From an uncultured bacterium (GTDB lineage: Bacteria; Cyanobacteriota; Vampirovibrionia; Gastranaerophilales; Gastranaerophilaceae): a stretch of 47,355 nt of DNA. Under the pieces are notes generated by a model. The model searched no databases. It saw only the letters and a program-made list of their open reading frames with translations, and was not told the origin of the DNA. The stretch spans positions 1 to 47,355 of the forward strand of contig CABUAQ010000003.1 of NCBI GenBank assembly GCA_902489575.1. Reading direction: 5' to 3'. Both the position numbers and the translations under genes were made by a program. The number at the start of each line of letters is the position of its first letter. Position 1 is the first letter of the stretch. Below are positions 1 through 7,344 of this stretch, piece after piece.

Positions 1-26
1 CCTTAATTCCAATTATAAAATTTAAC

Positions 27-60
27 CTCAGATGTACTATGTGATATCTGAGTTTTTTTT
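27..60 (+). terminator. Intrinsic terminator of a gene upstream of the window
   Basis: A 7-bp stem, CTCAGAT (27-33) with ATCTGAG (46-52), is followed directly by eight T. It would end a + strand transcript entering from the left. A TATAAT-type run begins within the T tract and probably drives the TPR gene that follows. Confidence 0.8.
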
Positions 61-89
61 ATAATATAATTGAATAAAAGGATTGAAGT

Positions 90-572
90 ATGGCAGATTA
101 TAAATATTATTTGGATAATGGAATATTTGATATTCAAAATGGAAAATTTGATAGTGCTATTGAAAATATAAATAAATCATTAGAATTAAAAAATGATTGG
201 GAAATCCCTTATTTTTACAGGGCTGTGGCTTATCAGGCTTTGGAAAATTATAATGAAGCAATGCTTGATTATACTAAAGCACTGCAATTAAATAATAAAA
301 TGACTGATGCTTACTATAATAGAGCCAAAATTACATTATCCCGTAAAGATATTGATTCACCGGATATTCATAAGGCTGTTGATGATTTAGAAAAAGCCCT
401 CGAGCTTGATGGAAAATTTGTTGATGCACTTTTTGCGGTTGCCGCGGCTTATAAAAAGCTTGGTGATTATCATAAAGCACTTGAATATTTGGAAAAACTC
501 CTCGAAATAGAGCCTGATGCAGTTAATGCCAGAGCTTTTAAAAAGTTAATTTTGCAGAAATATATTGTTTAA
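90..572 (+). CDS. TPR-repeat protein
   Basis: A 160-residue protein made almost entirely of tetratricopeptide-type helical hairpins. About four 34-residue repeats are visible, starting near residues 5, 39, 78 and 111, with the usual spacing of small and aromatic residues (for example the W/Y...A...A...P pattern). There is no signal peptide or membrane segment, so it is probably cytoplasmic. TPR proteins scaffold protein-protein contacts, and the sequence does not tell the partner. The ATG is preceded by AAGGATTGAAGT, an acceptable ribosome binding site. It stands alone between an upstream terminator and a convergent gene. The family call is firm; the cellular role is unknown. Confidence 0.85.
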   Translation: MADYKYYLDNGIFDIQNGKFDSAIENINKSLELKNDWEIPYFYRAVAYQALENYNEAMLDYTKALQLNNKMTDAYYNRAKITLSRKDIDSPDIHKAVDDLEKALELDGKFVDALFAVAAAYKKLGDYHKALEYLEKLLEIEPDAVNARAFKKLILQKYIV

Positions 573-651
573 GATTTTTCTACAAATTTAGATTTTAGAA
601 TCCTTTTAAATACTTATATGGCACATTTTTTAGAAGAAAATAGAGTAATAA

Positions 652-1356
652 CTATTTCGAAAATAATAAAAACATTGCAGTACAAATTGAAATAAATGAT
701 ATAATTGCTGCAAAAATCCAGTATGATGAGATTTTATTTGTAGATTGACAAGATTTCATGCTGATTGCCTGTTTTTTTGAGGTTGTTTTTAATTTAGATT
801 TTGTGGTTTGTTTTTTTTGCGTTTTTGTGGAGGTTTTACTTGTTTTTGTTATTTTTTTTGTCGCATTTTTAACATTAGTTGCAGCAGTTGCATATTTTTG
901 AGCAAGAGTTTTGTCACGTTTGCCTGTTGCGAGCAATTGGATATCATAATGTAAATTCAGATTGTTTTTATCCCCTTTTTTGTTGTAAACAGTGTAGCTT
1001 ATTGCCACTTCAAATGCTCGTTGCAGGCATTCGAGTGCATTTATCCCGTCTTTTTTTACAGAAGATGAATGAACAGATTTATTTCCGCACTTTTTTAAAA
1101 AATACAAATCTTCTATGAATTCTTTTTCTTGAGTTGAACCTTTTGAATTATCTTTGAGGGTTGCAAGCATTTGATCAAAGGTATCTTCTGTTGTTCGTTT
1201 TGAACCCAGAACATTTTTACATATATTTTCTGCAAATCTTCTGGTTTGCCCCATGCATTGTTCAAAATACTCATCACGATACAGAAGTTCAGCTTCTGCA
1301 ATTATCTCGTAAAGGTTTTTATCTGTCTTTTTTAAGAAATCAAAATTTGTTGTCAT
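652..1356 (-). CDS. DUF4145-like protein with C-terminal membrane anchor
   Basis: A 234-residue protein in three parts. Residues 1-120 form an acidic helical domain (YEIIAEAELLYRDEYFEQC, later FLKKCGNKSVHSS) resembling the DUF4145 domain found at the N-terminus of some restriction and helicase proteins. Residues 145-205 are a Lys/Thr/Ser-rich low-complexity linker. Residues 210-231 are one hydrophobic helix followed by a short Lys tail, so the protein is probably tail-anchored with its globular part in the cytoplasm. A minus-strand TATAAT (1363-1368) lies only 6 nt from the ATG and no Shine-Dalgarno is visible, which suggests a leaderless mRNA. The domain assignment is by eye; the function is unknown. 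Confidence 0.7.
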   Translation of the reverse strand: MTTNFDFLKKTDKNLYEIIAEAELLYRDEYFEQCMGQTRRFAENICKNVLGSKRTTEDTFDQMLATLKDNSKGSTQEKEFIEDLYFLKKCGNKSVHSSSVKKDGINALECLQRAFEVAISYTVYNKKGDKNNLNLHYDIQLLATGKRDKTLAQKYATAATNVKNATKKITKTSKTSTKTQKKQTTKSKLKTTSKKQAISMKSCQSTNKISSYWIFAAIISFISICTAMFLLFSK

Positions 1357-1362
1357 AGTCCT

Positions 1363-1368
1363 ATTATA
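1363..1368 (-). promoter_or_regulatory. -10 element (TATAAT) giving a possible leaderless mRNA
   Basis: On the minus strand TATAAT is followed by six bases and then the ATG of the DUF4145-like gene. A start site at the usual distance would fall on the ATG itself. The -35 (TTAATC, 16 nt away) is weak. Confidence 0.45.
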
Positions 1369-1445
1369 TCTGAAAGTAAAAAGTGATTAAATCACATGTT
1401 TATACTACAATGTAGAAAAATGTTACCAAAAAAAGGAGAGATATA

Positions 1446-2744
1446 ATGTTAACAAAAAATTCAGCTGTAAAAACAAGTTTTTCAGGTGTTGATTTTGGAA
1501 AATATTCTTCTAAAACATCTGAATTTGTAAAAGAATTTGCTTCTCGTGCAAATAAAAAAGGTTATTTTTTGAACTGGGTTAACCTCCCATCAGAACAATT
1601 AAAAAGAGTTGATGAACTTTACTCAATGGTTGAAGCTTTTAAGAAGCAAACTGGTGTTAAAAAATTAAGCGTTATGGGTATCGGAGGTTCTAAACATACT
1701 GTTGAACATATGCTTTCAATTAACGGTCTGAATATATGCCATGATGTTGTTGATTTTTATTCAGATGTGGATTCAATTAGTTTGGCAAGATTTATGCACA
1801 GACTTGGTGATGTCACATCTTCAAATTACATGATTGCATCAAAATCCGGTTCAACTTTTGAAACAAAAGACGGCTTTTTAAGAATTCAAAAAATGTTAGT
1901 TGATGCTTATATGGCAAAAGGTCAGCCGGAAGCTGTTGCAAAAAAATCTGCGGCAAAACATTTCATTGCTGTAACTGATGCTAACGCCGAAAAAAGTGAA
2001 TTACGTCGTTCTTCAATTGAGAATGAATGGTTAGGTGACTTATTTATTCATGATGATGTAGGCGGAAGATTTTCAGCATTTGATGACCATGCTTTATTTA
2101 CACTTATTTGGGCAGGGCTACCAAAAGATGATATGATTGCTTTATTAAACGCTGCTCAAGAAGTTTCTGCTCAATCATTATCAGAAGATTTGGATGTTAA
2201 TGATGCGTTAAAAGAAGGTATTTTCTGGGCAGATGCAAAATTGAACGGAATTGACGCATCTGTTCATCAATACATGGGTTCCATGTTTGAAAATACTGTG
2301 TACTGGCATGCACAAATGCAGAATGAATCAGTAAAAGATACATTGAAACAAGTTGCGAAAGTTCCTGATGCAATGCACCATTCCGCAGAAGCACATTTTA
2401 ACCCTGCAAACAAATTGGTATTTGCACTTACAGTGCCTGTTGATAACGGTGTTTGTTCTGAAAATGCCGCAAGTTATATTGATGCATTAACAAAATCTTA
2501 TGAAATAACAGGTGCATTCTTCAAAGAAGAAGTTGAAACTTTAAATATGGGTTTAACTCCTGCTGCAGCCGGTGCAATGACTCAATTGAGAGCATTTGCA
2601 ACTTGCTATCAGGAAATTGTTACCGCTGTTATGACAGGTAAAGCTTTGCCTGATGTTTTAGACAGTGTTTTACAACCGCATGTTGAATTTTACAAAAAGA
2701 ATTTAAAAGGCGGTGTTGTTGTGCCGGGTAGAATTTCTAAGTAG
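1446..2744 (+). CDS. pgi: Glucose-6-phosphate isomerase
   Basis: Interconverts glucose-6-phosphate and fructose-6-phosphate in the cytoplasm, linking glycolysis and gluconeogenesis to sugar-phosphate supply. The 432-residue length fits the short bacterial type. Visible SIS-fold signatures are the phosphate-binding VMGIGGSKHTVEHML near residue 76, ASKSGSTFET near 134 and the DVGGRFSAF loop near 201. The ATG follows AAAGGAGAG, a strong ribosome binding site, and the gene ends in its own terminator, so it is probably monocistronic. The N-terminus carries KTSFSGVDFG, similar to the F-x-G motif of several lineage proteins in this window; that may be coincidence. Together with the phosphoglucomutase and sugar porter it suggests hexose use. 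Confidence 0.92.
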   Translation: MLTKNSAVKTSFSGVDFGKYSSKTSEFVKEFASRANKKGYFLNWVNLPSEQLKRVDELYSMVEAFKKQTGVKKLSVMGIGGSKHTVEHMLSINGLNICHDVVDFYSDVDSISLARFMHRLGDVTSSNYMIASKSGSTFETKDGFLRIQKMLVDAYMAKGQPEAVAKKSAAKHFIAVTDANAEKSELRRSSIENEWLGDLFIHDDVGGRFSAFDDHALFTLIWAGLPKDDMIALLNAAQEVSAQSLSEDLDVNDALKEGIFWADAKLNGIDASVHQYMGSMFENTVYWHAQMQNESVKDTLKQVAKVPDAMHHSAEAHFNPANKLVFALTVPVDNGVCSENAASYIDALTKSYEITGAFFKEEVETLNMGLTPAAAGAMTQLRAFATCYQEIVTAVMTGKALPDVLDSVLQPHVEFYKKNLKGGVVVPGRISK

Positions 2745-2776
2745 TTTTTATGTAGAAATTAATTATACTTTTGAAA

Positions 2777-2806
2777 AGCGAATGTGCTATTGCACATTCG
2801 CTTTCT
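2777..2806 (+). terminator. Intrinsic terminator after pgi
   Basis: An 11-bp perfect stem, AGCGAATGTGC (2777-2787) with GCACATTCGCT (2792-2802), has a 4-nt loop and a short T-rich tail (TTTCT). Confidence 0.8.
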
Positions 2807-2819
2807 GTTGTGATATACT
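2790..2819 (+). promoter_or_regulatory. Promoter of the flavin reductase-rubredoxin gene
   Basis: TTGCAC (2790-2795), an 18-nt spacer and TATACT (2814-2819) would start RNA near 2826, leaving the AGGAGAG ribosome binding site in the transcript. An alternative, TTGTGA (2808-2813)-17-TATAAT (2831-2836), would cut into that site. The -35 lies inside the pgi terminator stem. Confidence 0.45.
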
Positions 2820-2849
2820 TTGTCAGATGTTATAATCAGGAGAGTTTAT

Positions 2850-3479
2850 ATGGACGTAAATGTGTTAAAGAATTTATCATACGGGGTGTATGTTGTATCA
2901 GTTCCTGACGGGGAGCATTCTACAGGATGTATCGCAAACAGTTTGATGCAAATTACATATGACACAATTGCGGTTAGTATAAATCACGATAATTATACAA
3001 ATGAATGTATAAATAAATATAAAAAGTTTGCTGTTTCAATTTTAGGGGTAGAGACAGATGATAACATAATCCCTGTTTTTGGGTTTCAGTCAGGACAGGA
3101 TGTAAACAAGTTTGAAGGTGTAAATACAGTTAAGGTTGATGGGATAGATGTTATAGAAAATTCGGTAGGATATTTGGTTTGTGAGCTTGCGGATAAAATG
3201 GAAACTGAAACTCATACTGTATTTTTAGGAAAAATTGTAGATGGTGAAATGCTTCATAATCAAATTCCCATGACTTATGCCTATTATCGTTCCGTAAAAA
3301 ATGGAACAAGTCCAAAAAATGCCCCAACGTATATTGAAGAAACTTCAGGTTCTAAATTGGCTTACAAATGTAGAATTTGCGGTTATATTTACGAAGGTGA
3401 TATTACAAAAGAGCCTGATACTTATGTTTGTCCTGTTTGTAAAAAAGGTAAGGAATTCTTTGATAAAATTTATGGTTAA
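2850..3479 (+). CDS. Flavin reductase-rubredoxin fusion (Hrb-like)
   Basis: A 209-residue two-domain electron carrier. Residues 1-155 are a flavin reductase-like FMN-binding domain (DVNVLKNLSYGVYVVSV, with the CIANSLMQIT strand). Residues 172-209 are a small rubredoxin with four iron ligands in two pairs, C174/C177 (CRICGY) and C194/C197 (CPVC). The same order is known from the high-molecular-weight rubredoxin of acetogens, which passes NADH-derived electrons to flavodiiron proteins for NO or O2 removal. The ATG was chosen because AGGAGAG sits 5 nt upstream; an in-frame TTG at 2820 lies in the promoter. It is compact and lacks several canonical rubredoxin aromatics. No flavodiiron partner is nearby. 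Confidence 0.85.
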   Translation: MDVNVLKNLSYGVYVVSVPDGEHSTGCIANSLMQITYDTIAVSINHDNYTNECINKYKKFAVSILGVETDDNIIPVFGFQSGQDVNKFEGVNTVKVDGIDVIENSVGYLVCELADKMETETHTVFLGKIVDGEMLHNQIPMTYAYYRSVKNGTSPKNAPTYIEETSGSKLAYKCRICGYIYEGDITKEPDTYVCPVCKKGKEFFDKIYG

Positions 3480-3497
3480 GTGTTATTTTTACAAATG

Positions 3498-3521
3498 TTA
3501 ATTCTTCTTATTAAGAATTAA
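3498..3521 (+). terminator. Hairpin after the rubredoxin fusion gene
   Basis: A 9-bp perfect stem, TTAATTCTT with AAGAATTAA, around CTTATT. The following bases (TATTTC) are only moderately T-rich, so it is a weak terminator or processing hairpin. Confidence 0.5.
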
Positions 3522-3657
3522 TATTTCACATAAATACTTGCATATTGCATGACTATTGATTGCAGAGTGTTTGCGTAAAAATGTTTAGATAAGTTACAAA
3601 AAGCATCATCCTATGGATTCATTTTTTATGGTTTTTATTAATTTTTTAATTAATTCA

Positions 3658-3666
3658 TGATAAAAT
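3658..3666 (+). promoter_or_regulatory. Extended -10 promoter of the nrdDG leader
   Basis: TGATAAAAT matches an extended -10 (TGn plus TAAAAT). RNA would start near 3673, just before the riboswitch-like element. The same ATGATAAAATTAT string precedes the SulP gene at 14260. No convincing -35 is seen in the AT-rich DNA upstream. The rest of the 3480-3660 gap shows only the hairpin at 3498. Confidence 0.5.
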
Positions 3667-3675
3667 TATTAAATA

Positions 3676-3776
3676 GAGATTAAGGGAAGTATAGGTGAAA
3701 GTCCTTCACTGGTCCGCAACCGTTACAGTCGGAATACTTAATTTTTAAGCATGCCACTTACGAGACTGAGGAGATT
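3676..3776 (+). ncRNA. Cobalamin-riboswitch-like leader of nrdDG
   Basis: The leader contains, in order, GGGAAgta, GGTGAAAGTCC (3694-3704), an ACTGGTCCGCAACCGTTACAG core (about 3708-3728), AGTCGGAATAC and GCCACTT. These match the conserved core of cobalamin riboswitches (GGTGxAAxTCC, then CCGC-ACxGT, then an AGTC-type box). ATTAAG...GTAT before the core can pair with ATACTTAAT after it. The element ends about 5-15 nt before the ribosome binding site of nrdD, which fits translational control. A link between B12 status and a B12-independent ribonucleotide reductase is known in other bacteria. This element is short and divergent, so it could be a variant with other ligand preference. Confidence 0.6.
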
Positions 3777-3781
3777 TTATT

Positions 3782-6043
3782 ATGCAAAATGCTGTAAATA
3801 GGAATGAGAAAGAAAATGTATTAGGTATTTCATCCTCTCATGTATCTGATGCTATCAAAAGAGTTCATGAGTCTAATGTGATGTTTGCTAAGCAGGTTAT
3901 TGAAAGTGCTTCAAAACTTGATGCTGTATCTATTATTAAAAAAGATGGTACAAAAGAAAAATTTAATGTTCAAAAAGTTGTAGAAGCTGTAAAAAAATCT
4001 GCAACACGTATGCTGGTTACATTTAGCGAGGAAGATTTACAAAGAATTTGTGATTTTGTTAACAAAAATGTTAATGATCTTCAAAAGGATGAAATTAGTA
4101 TTTTAGAAATTCATAATATTGTTGAAAGTGCTTTAGAAAGAATTAATCCATCTGTAGCACAAAGTTACAGAAATTACAGGAATTATAAAACAGATTTTGT
4201 AGCTATGCTTGATAAAGTTTATCAAGAAAGTCAAAAAATTATGTACATAGGCGATAAGGAAAATTCCAATTCTGATTCAGCTTTAGTATCTACAAAACGT
4301 TCATTGATTTTTAATCAATTGAATAAAGAGTTGTATAAAAAGTTTTTCTTAACTGTAGATGATTTGCAGGCAATTAGAGAAGGTTATATTTATATTCATG
4401 ACATGTCGGCACGTCGTGATACAATGAATTGTTGTTTATTTAATGTCGCAGAAGTTCTTAAAGGCGGCTTTGAAATGGGAAATCTTTGGTATAACGAGCC
4501 AAAAACTTTAGATGTGGCTTTTGATGTTATAGGCGATATTGTTATGGCGGCTGCAAGTCAACAGTATGGAGGTTTTACTGTTCCTGAAGTTGACAAAATT
4601 TTGGCTCCTTATGCTCAAAAATCATACGAAAAAATGTATAACAGATACATTTGTATGGGGTTAGGTTTTGAACAGGCAAGAGAGGAAGCTTTGAAAGATG
4701 TTCAAAACGATTTTGAACAAGGCTTCCAGGGCTGGGAATATAAATTTAATACAGTAGCATCTTCCCGCGGTGATTATCCGTTTATTACAATGACAATAGG
4801 TCTTGGAACAGGTGAATTCGAAAAAATGGCATCATTTACTATGCTTAAAATTCACGCAAAAGGTCAGGGGAAAAAAGATAATAAAAAACCTGTATTGTTT
4901 CCGAAAATTGTATTTTTATATGATGAAAATCTGCATGGTAAAGGCGGGGAACTTGAAGATTTATTTGAAGCAGGTGTTGAATGTTCAAGAAAAACAATGT
5001 ATCCGGATTGGTTGTCTTTGACCGGTGACGGGTATGTTGCAAGTATGTACAAAAAATATAAAAAAGTTATTTCTCCAATGGGATGCAGAGCGTTTCTTTC
5101 ACCGTGGTATGAAAGAGGCGGTATGAATCCTGCTGATGAAAATGATGCACCTGTGTTTGTAGGTAGATTTAATATTGGTGCAATTTCGCTCCACCTCCCT
5201 ATGATTTTGGCAAAAGCAAGACATGAAAGTAAAGATTTTTATGAAGTTTTAGATTTCTATTTGGAACTTATCAGGAAGATTCATATAAGAACTTATGAGT
5301 ATCTTGGTGAAATGAAAGCGTCTGTAAATCCTCTTGCGTATTGTGAAGGTGGATTTTACGGCGGACATCTTAAACCTTCTGATAAAATTAAGCCTCTTTT
5401 AAAGGCTGCAACAGCCTCATTTGGGATTACAGCTTTAAATGAATTACAAGAACTTTATAACGGTAAATCTCTAGTAGAAGATGGTGAATTTGCTGTTGAA
5501 GTTATGGAGTATATAAATAATAAAGTCAACCAGTTTAAAGAGGAAGACGGAAATCTTTATGCAATTTATGGTACTCCTGCTGAAAATCTTTGCGGACTTC
5601 AGGTTAAACAGTTTAGAAAGAAATTTGGAATAAAAGAAAAAGTTTCAGACAGAGGATATGTTTCAAACAGTTTCCACTGTCATGTTTCTGAAGATATTTC
5701 ACCTATTCAAAAACAAGATTTGGAAAATCGTTTTTGGAATTTGTTTAACGGCGGAAAAATTCAATATGTAAAATATCCTATATCTTATAATAAAGAAGCT
5801 ATCAAAACTCTGTTGAAAAGAGCTATGGATAAAGGTTTTTACGAAGGTGTAAATTTATCACTTGCATATTGTGATGATTGCGGTCATCAGGAACTTTCGA
5901 TGGATGTTTGTCCAAAATGCGGAAGTAAAAATCTTACAAAAATTGATCGTATGAACGGTTATCTTTCATACTCAAGAGTGAACGGCGATACACGTTTGAA
6001 TGAAGCAAAAATGGAAGAAATTAAAGACAGGGTGAGCATGTAA
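3782..6043 (+). CDS. nrdD: Anaerobic ribonucleoside-triphosphate reductase, class III
   Basis: Reduces ribonucleoside triphosphates to dNTPs by glycyl-radical chemistry; oxygen-sensitive and cytoplasmic. The 753-residue protein has an ATP-cone (about residues 48-145, VSIIKKDGTKEKFNVQKVV) for allosteric control. The central barrel holds the MNCCLF cysteines near residue 218. A C-terminal zinc site has two Cys pairs (CDDCGH, CPKCGS), followed by the radical loop NGYLS with the glycine near 726. The last residues match the family's usual C-terminus. The ATG follows GAGGAG. The stop overlaps the nrdG start by one base, so the two are co-translated. Expression is probably controlled by the riboswitch-like leader upstream. 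Confidence 0.96.
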   Translation: MQNAVNRNEKENVLGISSSHVSDAIKRVHESNVMFAKQVIESASKLDAVSIIKKDGTKEKFNVQKVVEAVKKSATRMLVTFSEEDLQRICDFVNKNVNDLQKDEISILEIHNIVESALERINPSVAQSYRNYRNYKTDFVAMLDKVYQESQKIMYIGDKENSNSDSALVSTKRSLIFNQLNKELYKKFFLTVDDLQAIREGYIYIHDMSARRDTMNCCLFNVAEVLKGGFEMGNLWYNEPKTLDVAFDVIGDIVMAAASQQYGGFTVPEVDKILAPYAQKSYEKMYNRYICMGLGFEQAREEALKDVQNDFEQGFQGWEYKFNTVASSRGDYPFITMTIGLGTGEFEKMASFTMLKIHAKGQGKKDNKKPVLFPKIVFLYDENLHGKGGELEDLFEAGVECSRKTMYPDWLSLTGDGYVASMYKKYKKVISPMGCRAFLSPWYERGGMNPADENDAPVFVGRFNIGAISLHLPMILAKARHESKDFYEVLDFYLELIRKIHIRTYEYLGEMKASVNPLAYCEGGFYGGHLKPSDKIKPLLKAATASFGITALNELQELYNGKSLVEDGEFAVEVMEYINNKVNQFKEEDGNLYAIYGTPAENLCGLQVKQFRKKFGIKEKVSDRGYVSNSFHCHVSEDISPIQKQDLENRFWNLFNGGKIQYVKYPISYNKEAIKTLLKRAMDKGFYEGVNLSLAYCDDCGHQELSMDVCPKCGSKNLTKIDRMNGYLSYSRVNGDTRLNEAKMEEIKDRVSM

Positions 6044-6531
6044 TGAATTACCATAATATAACAAAAGACGATATGCTCAACGGCGACGGGCTAAGAGTTG
6101 TGTTGTGGGTTTCCGGCTGTACCCATCACTGTGAAGGTTGTCAAAATCCGATTACCTGGGATTTGGCTGGCGGACTTCCGTTTGATGAAGCCGCAGAGGA
6201 TGAACTTTTTGAGGCCTTACAGCAGCCTCATTGTGCAGGTATAACATTTAGCGGCGGTGATCCTTTACATCCGTTTAACAGGAGTGAAGTTTTTAGATTG
6301 ATGAAAAAGTGTAAGGATCTTTGTCCTGAGAAGACTGTTTGGGTTTATACAGGGTTTCTATGGGAAGATGTCAAAGACGAAGATGCGATGCAATATGTTG
6401 ATGTCTTAGCTGACGGTAGGTTTGTGAAAGAACTGAATGATAATAATATCCCCTGGGTTGGAAGTACAAATCAACGAGTTATTAATGTTCCAGAAACTTT
6501 AAAGACAGGTAAGGTTGTTTTAAATGTTTAA
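6043..6531 (+). CDS. nrdG: Anaerobic ribonucleotide reductase activating protein
   Basis: A radical-SAM enzyme that generates the glycyl radical on NrdD using S-adenosylmethionine and a 4Fe-4S cluster. The 162-residue length is normal for NrdG. The cluster motif is C26-T-H-H-C30-E-G-C33, followed by QNPITW; the SAM-binding GGDPLHP motif comes near residue 82. It starts at the TAATG junction with nrdD, so its translation is coupled. A strong terminator follows 8 nt after the stop, closing a two-gene operon. Confidence 0.95.
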   Translation: MNYHNITKDDMLNGDGLRVVLWVSGCTHHCEGCQNPITWDLAGGLPFDEAAEDELFEALQQPHCAGITFSGGDPLHPFNRSEVFRLMKKCKDLCPEKTVWVYTGFLWEDVKDEDAMQYVDVLADGRFVKELNDNNIPWVGSTNQRVINVPETLKTGKVVLNV

Positions 6532-6537
6532 AATACA

Positions 6538-6571
6538 AAAGCGGACCGGATTTTAATCCGGTCCGCTTTTG
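6538..6571. terminator. Bidirectional terminator between nrdG and a convergent gene
   Basis: A GC-rich stem, GCGGACCGGATT paired with AATCCGGTCCGC, is flanked by AAAA on the left and TTTT on the right. It can stop nrdDG and the converging minus-strand gene. Confidence 0.9.
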
Positions 6572-6584
6572 TATTTAATTGTTC

Positions 6585-7187
6585 TTATCTTCCAAAGAAA
6601 ATTGCTTCTGCAAATTCTTCACCGTATTTTTCTTTGTATTCAAGGTATTTTTCAGAGTTGCGGATTTGAGTTTTATTATCTTCAGTTGTAATGTTTTTTT
6701 GTAGGACCTCAGGTTTTCTTGCAGTATGTATTTCTGCTGCCTGTTTTGGGGCAGTAGTTATATTTTGGGCGGCATTTTCTAAAGGCTGATCTTTCATCTG
6801 AGCTGCTTTTGGGGGCTGTGGTGTGAATCTTCTTTCATAGCGTCTTTGCTCTTTCATTTCACGGGTCATTTTTTGTGGATTTTTACCTTTTTGGTTAAAT
6901 TCTCTGGTATCTAATTTCCCTTTTATGAAGGTATCAAGATTTTCTTTTGAAATATTTTCCCCTTCAAACCTTTGGAAAATCTTGTAGCCAATTCCTTTTA
7001 ATTTTCGAATAAAATTTGCATCTTCGCTATTTGGAATTGAAACTCTCGCATGACCGGTTTTACTTTTACCAATAAGTGAATTAGGATAAGATTCAACAAG
7101 TTCTCTTAATTTAATTTTCTTTGCATTGTTAATTCCTGCTTGAGATATCGGGATACGATATGTTGATGTAAAATTAATTTCTGTCAT
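6585..7187 (-). CDS. Lineage-type protein of unknown function, INFTSTYRIP N-terminus
   Basis: A 200-residue basic, hydrophilic protein without signal peptide or membrane segment. It opens with MTEINFTSTYRIPI, related to the short N-terminal F motifs of other proteins in this window. Residues 40-85 look folded (ARVSIPNSEDANFIRKLKGI). Residues 100-160 are Lys/Arg/Gln/Pro-rich and probably disordered, and the C-terminus ends in a short helix (KYLEYKEKYGEEFAEAIFF). The start was placed at the ATG preceded by AAAGGAG; the frame stays open 19 codons upstream but without a ribosome binding site. I do not recognise a family. Confidence 0.7.
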   Translation of the reverse strand: MTEINFTSTYRIPISQAGINNAKKIKLRELVESYPNSLIGKSKTGHARVSIPNSEDANFIRKLKGIGYKIFQRFEGENISKENLDTFIKGKLDTREFNQKGKNPQKMTREMKEQRRYERRFTPQPPKAAQMKDQPLENAAQNITTAPKQAAEIHTARKPEVLQKNITTEDNKTQIRNSEKYLEYKEKYGEEFAEAIFFGR

Positions 7188-7294
7188 TTTATACTCCTTT
7201 CCGGTTTTAAAACCTGTGAAAATATTCTTGAACATTTTTAACAATAATATTAAAAAATATTAAGAATAATATATTATTTTCGCAAAATTTAATA

Positions 7295-7323
7295 TTGAGG
7301 AGCATTATTGTTTCACATATAAT
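7295..7323 (+). promoter_or_regulatory. Promoter of the 7345 gene
   Basis: TTGAGG (7295-7300), a 17-nt spacer and a perfect TATAAT (7318-7323). RNA would start near 7330, which argues for the ATG at 7345 rather than the one at 7330. Confidence 0.65.
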
Positions 7324-7344
7324 TTGTAAATGAAGGATTTATAT

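Noticed and set aside
2820..2849. TTG start 10 codons upstream in the flavin reductase-rubredoxin gene
   Set aside because: It lies within the promoter region, lacks a ribosome binding site and would precede the likely RNA start.
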